Assembly (NCBI GenBank): GCA_023427845.1 | Contig: JAEYZX010000164.1 | Coordinates: forward strand, 1-9,919 | Reading direction: 5' to 3' | Length of the DNA: 9,919 nt | Source of the DNA: Bacteroidota bacterium | GTDB lineage: Bacteria > Bacteroidota > Bacteroidia > Flavobacteriales > Flavobacteriaceae | In this document: positions 5,072 to 9,919 of the stretch, one piece after another | How the letters are laid out: each line of letters starts with the position of its first letter | How positions within the stretch are numbered: the first letter of the stretch is position 1 | Position numbers and translations under genes: made by a program | The notes under the pieces: model-generated | The model's database searches: none | What the model was told of the DNA's origin: nothing | What the model saw: the letters and a program-made list of their open reading frames with translations, nothing else

Positions 5072-7132
5072 ATGAGAAAAGAATTCAAAAAACTATATGT
5101 CATTCCGGTTGCGCTGGCCTTCGCATCAGCAGCTGCGCAAGGACCTTCGAAAGCCACAGCCGGAATTGATCCGGTTCATATGGATTTAAATACAAAACCT
5201 TCGCACGATTTCTTCAGATTTGTAAACGGTGCCTGGTACGACAAGACCGAAATCCCGTCCGATAAAACCCGGTGGGGAAGTTTTGATGAGCTCCGGGAGA
5301 GTACCAATCGCGATGTTTTTGACATCATTAATAAGGCAGCATCCAATCCTGCGTATAAGTCAAACACCGACCAGGGAAAAGCCGTCAATCTGTACAAATC
5401 GATTATGGATACCGTATCGCGGAATAAACACGGGGTAAAGCCACTCAAACCGTATTTGGATAAAATTGATGCCATCAAAAATATCGGCGATCTGCAGCGG
5501 CTAATGGTTGAAATGGAACCCTATGGCGGAATCGGATTTGTTGGCATCGGGATAGGTCGCGACGCAAAAAACAGTAATCGATATGTTGTAAGCGTTCGGC
5601 CGGGAACACTAGGCCTGCCCGATCAGGATTATTATTTGTCGGATGACGCCGATTCGAAAGAAAAACGCGAAAAGTATGTTGCTCATGTCGCAAAGATGCT
5701 GCAGTTTATTGGCTACAAGCCTGCCGAAGCAAATACCGATGCCGCCAAAATCCTTGCGCTTGAAATTGCAATGTCCAAACCGCGCTTTAATCGCGTTGAA
5801 CGTCGCGACAGCCGAAAATCGTATAATCCGATGACGATTGCCGAGCTACAAAAGATTACTCCTGCACTAAATTGGAACTCGTATCTGCAAACTGCCGGTT
5901 TTCCAAAAGTGGATACGCTGATCGTATCGCAGCCAAAATATATGGAAGCACTTCAAGGAATACTTACCGAAAACAACATCAGTTCCTGGAAGGCCTATAT
6001 GAAATGGACTTTGTTAAACCGCGCTGCAAGCCAGTTATCAACTACAATCGACGATGCTAATTTCGAATTCTATGAGAAGACGTTGAAAGGAGCAATTACA
6101 CAACGTCCTCTTGAACAACGTGCTGTCAATACAGTAAATTCAATTTTGGGCGAAGCTGTTGGGCGATTGTATGTCGATGAAAAATTTCCGCCTGAAGCCA
6201 AGGCAAAAGCCGAGCACATGATCAAAAACATTTTCACGGCATTTGAAAACAGGATCAACAACCTGACCTGGATGTCGGCCGAAACCAAGAAAAGTGCCAT
6301 AGAAAAACTAATGAAATCGCGTGTTAAAGTCGGTTATCCCGATGCTGAACATTGGAAAGATTATTCGAAACTGGAAATTGCCGGACCGGAAGAAAATGGC
6401 ACCTATTTTGAAAATATGCGCAATTACGCAAAGTGGGATTTCGAAAAGGACATTGCCGATTTCGATAAGCCTGTAAATAAAAATGAATGGTTCACATCGC
6501 CTCAAACGGTAAATGCGTATTACAGCTCATCATCGAATGAGATCGTATTCCCGGCAGGAATCCTTCAACCGCCATTCTATAATTACCAAGCTGATGAAGC
6601 GGTAAATTATGGTGGTATCGGAGCTGTGATCGGACATGAAATTTCGCACGGATTCGATGATTCGGGTTCTCGATATAATGCCGATGGAAATTTGGTGAAC
6701 TGGTGGTCGGAATCCGATTTGACGCAGTTCACCGCACTCGGATCGGCATTGGCAGATCAATACAGCAAACTCGAGCCGGTGCCCGGAGTTTTCGTCGATG
6801 GCAAATTTACTCTTGGTGAAAATATCGGTGATTTGGGAGGAGTAAACGCCGCGTATGACGGACTTCAATTGCATCTTAAGGAAAACGGCCGCCCCGGACT
6901 CATTGATGGTTTTACTCCTGAACAGCGATTCTTTATTTCATGGGCAACAATCTGGCGTACAAAATCGCGCGAGGAAGCATTGAAAAACCAGGTGAAAACC
7001 GATTCGCATACGCCCGGAATGTTTAGGGCATACGTTCCGCTTCAGAACGTCGATGCGTTTTACGAAGCATTTGGGATTGAGCCCGGCGACGGAATGTATC
7101 TGGCGCCTGAAAACAGAGTCAAAATTTGGTAA
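5072..7132 (+). CDS. M13 family zinc metallopeptidase (neprilysin/PepO-like)
   Basis: The 686-residue product is full length for the family. An N-terminal signal peptide (MRKEFKKLY, then a hydrophobic VIPVALAFASAAA, cleavage likely near residue 22) sends it to the periplasm; there is no lipobox cysteine. The N-terminal peptidase domain carries the DFFRFVNGAW and IPSDKTRWGSF blocks (46-71). The C-terminal catalytic domain has substrate-binding NAYY (481-484), zinc site HEISH (His522, Glu523, His526), third ligand Glu583 and Asp587 in ENIGDLGG, and His646 and Arg652 in the HTPGMFR block, equivalent to His711 and Arg717 of neprilysin. It ends in the family's terminal Trp. M13 enzymes cut oligopeptides on the amino side of hydrophobic residues. 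The frame is open to an ATG at 5024, but the start at 5072 places the signal peptide at the N-terminus. It is a single-gene unit convergent with the next operon. A weak -7 candidate, TACTCTTG, is at 5019-5026. Confidence 0.96.
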   Translation: MRKEFKKLYVIPVALAFASAAAQGPSKATAGIDPVHMDLNTKPSHDFFRFVNGAWYDKTEIPSDKTRWGSFDELRESTNRDVFDIINKAASNPAYKSNTDQGKAVNLYKSIMDTVSRNKHGVKPLKPYLDKIDAIKNIGDLQRLMVEMEPYGGIGFVGIGIGRDAKNSNRYVVSVRPGTLGLPDQDYYLSDDADSKEKREKYVAHVAKMLQFIGYKPAEANTDAAKILALEIAMSKPRFNRVERRDSRKSYNPMTIAELQKITPALNWNSYLQTAGFPKVDTLIVSQPKYMEALQGILTENNISSWKAYMKWTLLNRAASQLSTTIDDANFEFYEKTLKGAITQRPLEQRAVNTVNSILGEAVGRLYVDEKFPPEAKAKAEHMIKNIFTAFENRINNLTWMSAETKKSAIEKLMKSRVKVGYPDAEHWKDYSKLEIAGPEENGTYFENMRNYAKWDFEKDIADFDKPVNKNEWFTSPQTVNAYYSSSSNEIVFPAGILQPPFYNYQADEAVNYGGIGAVIGHEISHGFDDSGSRYNADGNLVNWWSESDLTQFTALGSALADQYSKLEPVPGVFVDGKFTLGENIGDLGGVNAAYDGLQLHLKENGRPGLIDGFTPEQRFFISWATIWRTKSREEALKNQVKTDSHTPGMFRAYVPLQNVDAFYEAFGIEPGDGMYLAPENRVKIW

Positions 7133-7137
7133 CAAAC

Positions 7138-7166
7138 GAAATGTCCTGCAATTTGCGGGACATTTT
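7138..7166. terminator. Terminator between convergent genes
   Basis: TGTCCTGC (7142-7149) pairs with GCGGGACA (7155-7162, one T-G pair) around AATTT, extended by AAA/TTT, with TTTT on the plus-strand side. It begins six bases after the M13 peptidase stop and ends just before the stop of the opposing gene at 7168. It probably serves mainly the plus strand; the minus-strand T-run is short. Confidence 0.75.
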
Positions 7167-7167
7167 A

Positions 7168-7962
7168 TTATATAGCGGTTGTGAAATTATATCTTAAGAC
7201 AGGTCCGACTTTGGTTGACACAACCGTTTTTCCCACACTCGGCACATTGGCTGCAAATTTTGGAGGCGTCAAACCCAGGGCATCTGCCCTGGCAGTATAA
7301 TATTCTTTCCTGGTGGGATGAGACGGGTGTACTCCGTTGATGATTTGCCACGCATCCTTTTTGATAACCGACAAAATAATCCCGATACAATCATTTTGAT
7401 GTATTAAATTGACGGGTGCATCAGGGTTTTCCAATTCGGTTCGTCCAGCTAAGTGGTAAATCGGATGGCGCGCGCTTCCCAGGAGTCCGCCAAAACGGAT
7501 TATTGCAGTTTTGAATTGTGGATTTTGCACCAATAAAGATTCCGCTTCCAGAATCTGGTTGCCGCCTGGTGTCGCAGGCCGTGGTATAGTAGATTCGGTT
7601 ACAACCGAATTATCATCGGCATAAACCGAGGTCGAACTTATGAAAATGACTTTGCGGATCCCGGCTGCTGTAATCTGTGGAATGAGCACGCGTATTTTTT
7701 CGGCATATGGCATACCGATTTCCTGTTTGGTTTTTGGTGGGATTGCAATTATAAGAATTTCGGACTTTGCCAAGAAATCAATAATCGTTTGAAGTGGTGT
7801 GGCTTCCAATTCAATGATAAATGCCCTGATTCCAGATTCGGAAAGCATTTGTAATTTTTCGGGTGATGTAGTGGAGCCATTGACAGAATAACCGTCTGCC
7901 AAAAGCTTTTTCGCCAATGGCAATCCCAGCCAACCGCACCCCAGAATACTGATTTGACTCAT
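7168..7962 (-). CDS. YeeZ-like NAD(P)-binding atypical SDR protein
   Basis: The 264-residue product starts with a beta strand and the dinucleotide-binding loop GCGWLG (Gly8, Gly10, Gly13), the Rossmann signature of the NAD-dependent epimerase/dehydratase superfamily. A second conserved block, KVIFISSTSVYAD (104-116), aligns with the active-site strand of extended SDRs. The Ser-Thr and Tyr114 are present, but the Lys of YxxxK is replaced (YADDN), so ordinary SDR catalysis is doubtful. The ILGCGWLGLPLA start and SSTSVY block are typical of the YeeZ group, whose biochemical role is not established. The ATG (7960-7962) overlaps the TGA of the upstream M28 peptidase gene as ATGA, so the two are translationally coupled. 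The stop lies next to the convergent terminator. The family is well supported; the reaction is unknown. Confidence 0.88.
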   Translation of the reverse strand: MSQISILGCGWLGLPLAKKLLADGYSVNGSTTSPEKLQMLSESGIRAFIIELEATPLQTIIDFLAKSEILIIAIPPKTKQEIGMPYAEKIRVLIPQITAAGIRKVIFISSTSVYADDNSVVTESTIPRPATPGGNQILEAESLLVQNPQFKTAIIRFGGLLGSARHPIYHLAGRTELENPDAPVNLIHQNDCIGIILSVIKKDAWQIINGVHPSHPTRKEYYTARADALGLTPPKFAANVPSVGKTVVSTKVGPVLRYNFTTAI

Positions 7963-9919
7963 TCTATTTCTTCCGGGATTTCCTGTCCGGCATCAGGATC
8001 CGGAATCGTATCATACGTTGCACGATTTCGCAGAATAAATGTTTCCTTTACCTGCATCGGAATTGAAACTGCGGGCGCCGGCATAATGTTTTTGCGTACA
8101 GCAACAGCATCGGTCAGTACAAATGGCAATGGCATCATCGTCGCCGGACGTTGCCGCATCTCAAAAAGCGGATTGGTCATTAAATCAAAAGATGACTCGA
8201 GCAATTCCATGTCGAGGGTCGTATGCTGCGGAATGCTGAAAGTGAGCATTAATGGCTCTTGGTCTACAACATAATAGCTGAGGACCTTCCTTCCATTTCG
8301 CAAATACAGCGAACCTTTCTGCCCGATTGCAGTTTCGCCGTTTGCTTTTAGATTATGCAACGACATGTTTTCATTCGCGAAAATATCATAGCGGTTCACC
8401 GGTCGGTTTGGCGTAATCCGAATCGTAAAATGCCGATGTGTTCCAATAATGCTGTCGCGTAAAAACTCAATGGTTGGCTCAGCAATATTACGCACCAACG
8501 CATTTGAAGCAAATGTAAACTGCTTCCCATACTTGCTCGTAAGTTCTAGATTCTTGAGTGTACCGGCTGGTTTCCGTTTATCGGTGAGGTAAATCTTTGT
8601 CCAATCGTCCAAAATATTATCGTACGTTGCCCAAACCGCATTGTCGGTATCGGCATCATATACATACAACAAACTATTGGGTTTCGCTTTGCCCGGTTCA
8701 TAATCGGAATTTAAATGAGCGGCTATGAAAAATGCAATCGAAATCAGGATGAAAAATGCCGACCAAACGAATTTTCTCGTGAATGAACCAAAGACAGGAA
8801 GCAGCAATGAAAATACCAATACGGTTAGGATAATACTTGCAAAAAGCATTTTCAGTCCAAGACCGATGGGCAACATGACGATAAAAGGACCATATATCAC
8901 TAATGCCGGAATGCCGCATATTACATTAAGCAGTGCGTTGCTTTTTTGTGTAATGATTGCAAATGCAAACATCAATAATCCAAAAAATACCGGGATAATA
9001 AAAAACCCGGCGCCGGGAAGAAATACCGCAATTGCGCTATTTACGATAAGCCACAAAACAAGTGGCGCGACCATCACGTTTATGTATGTGATATCGGAAT
9101 TTACATTTCGATAAAATAAAAACAATATTCCCAATGTTAAAAATATAAAAGCCGCGATGTAGAGATGACCATTATAGGTAAAGCCCTGCGGAATCTCGGC
9201 ATACTGCGGATAAATCGCCAACAGGCCATTCCAGCCTAAAAATGATACGGCTCCGGCTACGATAAGCGCGCCTAATAATAGTATGAAACCGTGACCGATT
9301 TCCCTTGGATACAAAATCCGTTTACCCATTCCGATAAATCCCAGAAAAAGGAACAGGACTATCGCAACGGCCAGCATCGGATAGACCCAGCCAAATGGAT
9401 AATGGAAAAAGAAAAAAGGCGTATTGAAATAAATCTGATCGTTGGAACTGTTCAGATTGCCCAAATTAATATTCGAAAAATGACCCAAAAGCGGCATAAG
9501 GTAACTTCCCTGATGCGCAACCGATTTTTCGCTCAAGTGACGGTAATCATCCTGTGCGGTATGGTAATTAAAATGGTCGTCGATAAATGCAAAGTTCAAT
9601 CCCTGTATTTGGCCTTGCTCCCGAAATACCGTCAGATCGGTATCGTTTGGAAGCATTTTGTAAATGCTGTACATCAGCGAGTTTGATACCGGATATTTTA
9701 CATTGGCGGCGGAAAATGCGTCTACAATTTCGGAATTGCCATTGTTGACTTCCATCAGCATATAACTTGGCCCCGATGTGCCTCTGGCTTCGAAATTAAG
9801 CACCAATCCGACTTCGTTTGCCAACTGGTGCTGCGTCACAAATAGGGCAGCGCCATTAAGCCCGAGTTCTTCGGCATCTGAAAATAAAATTATGATGTCG
9901 TTCTTATGCGGGGTGCGGT
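7959..9919 (-). CDS. M28 family metallopeptidase with polytopic membrane domain, N-terminus beyond right edge
   Basis: The frame is open to the window edge, giving 652 visible codons; the true start and the first zinc ligand lie outside. Visible residues begin RTPHKNDIIILFSDAEELGLNGA. The Glu-Glu pair (9867-9872) is the general base plus zinc ligand of M28 peptidases. NFEARGTSGP follows with its Glu at 9789-9791, then the His of NYHTAQDD at 9561-9563, the last metal ligand. After this catalytic domain come about eight or nine hydrophobic helices (roughly 9392 to 8715), then a soluble C-terminal domain of about 250 residues ending in an acidic tail. The order peptidase, helices, C-terminal domain is that of vacuolar membrane protease / ERMP1-type M28 proteins, widespread in Bacteroidota. 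An aminopeptidase role at the inner membrane, with the catalytic domain in the periplasm, is inferred. A GTG at 9839 is not the start, because the DAEELG motif lies upstream of it in frame. The downstream YeeZ-like gene overlaps it by four bases. Confidence 0.93.
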   Translation of the reverse strand, partial: RTPHKNDIIILFSDAEELGLNGAALFVTQHQLANEVGLVLNFEARGTSGPSYMLMEVNNGNSEIVDAFSAANVKYPVSNSLMYSIYKMLPNDTDLTVFREQGQIQGLNFAFIDDHFNYHTAQDDYRHLSEKSVAHQGSYLMPLLGHFSNINLGNLNSSNDQIYFNTPFFFFHYPFGWVYPMLAVAIVLFLFLGFIGMGKRILYPREIGHGFILLLGALIVAGAVSFLGWNGLLAIYPQYAEIPQGFTYNGHLYIAAFIFLTLGILFLFYRNVNSDITYINVMVAPLVLWLIVNSAIAVFLPGAGFFIIPVFFGLLMFAFAIITQKSNALLNVICGIPALVIYGPFIVMLPIGLGLKMLFASIILTVLVFSLLLPVFGSFTRKFVWSAFFILISIAFFIAAHLNSDYEPGKAKPNSLLYVYDADTDNAVWATYDNILDDWTKIYLTDKRKPAGTLKNLELTSKYGKQFTFASNALVRNIAEPTIEFLRDSIIGTHRHFTIRITPNRPVNRYDIFANENMSLHNLKANGETAIGQKGSLYLRNGRKVLSYYVVDQEPLMLTFSIPQHTTLDMELLESSFDLMTNPLFEMRQRPATMMPLPFVLTDAVAVRKNIMPAPAVSIPMQVKETFILRNRATYDTIPDPDAGQEIPEEIE

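Noticed and set aside
9837..9839. GTG as the start of the M28 peptidase
   Set aside because: The conserved DAEELGLNG metal site lies upstream in the same frame, which stays open to the window edge, so the gene begins beyond the window.
1..9919. Mobile element, CRISPR array, prophage or defence island
   Set aside because: No transposase, terminal inverted repeats, regular repeat-spacer pattern, integrase or nuclease gene was seen. Both tRNA genes are intact, with no duplicated 3' ends that would mark integration.

Overview
The window looks like chromosomal DNA of a Bacteroidota bacterium, most likely a flavobacterium. Three things point that way. Promoter -7 elements of the TAnnTTTG type precede several transcription units, including both tRNAs. 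Start codons lack clear Shine-Dalgarno sequences. The protein families (RseP with divergent PDZ repeats, a periplasmic M13 peptidase, a polytopic M28 peptidase, a short Crp/Fnr regulator, a group III truncated haemoglobin) are typical of the phylum. This is inferred from the sequence alone. I see no insertion sequence, prophage, CRISPR array or clear sign of recent transfer.

Layout, left to right. A minus-strand pair covers the left edge: an aldo/keto reductase followed 15 bases later by a cupin protein that runs off the window. A 210-base divergent spacer with a perfect 14-bp palindrome and a promoter leads to the plus-strand intramembrane protease gene rseP. Next come two plus-strand tRNA genes, Asn(GTT) and Arg(CCT), each with its own promoter and terminator. 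A minus-strand cluster follows: a Crp/Fnr regulator, a Crp/Fnr-like operator, a three-helix membrane protein of unknown function, and a group III truncated haemoglobin whose start codon overlaps the stop of the membrane protein gene. A 274-base spacer holds a strong minus-strand terminator and a possible coding remnant. It is followed by a plus-strand M13 metallopeptidase gene with a signal peptide. A minus-strand two-gene operon fills the right end: an M28 metallopeptidase with many membrane helices (its N-terminus lies beyond the right edge) and, with a 4-base ATGA overlap, a YeeZ-like NAD(P)-binding protein.

Most genes are envelope proteolysis or housekeeping genes. The part most worth a second look is 3440-4802. 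A Crp/Fnr regulator without any cysteine (so no FNR-type Fe-S cluster) sits immediately before a TGA-N6-TCA dyad. The dyad lies about 41.5 bases upstream of the predicted transcription start of an operon encoding an uncharacterised small membrane protein and a haemoglobin. This suggests a compact gas- or redox-responsive module, but that function is inferred from context only. The rest of the window appears ordinary.
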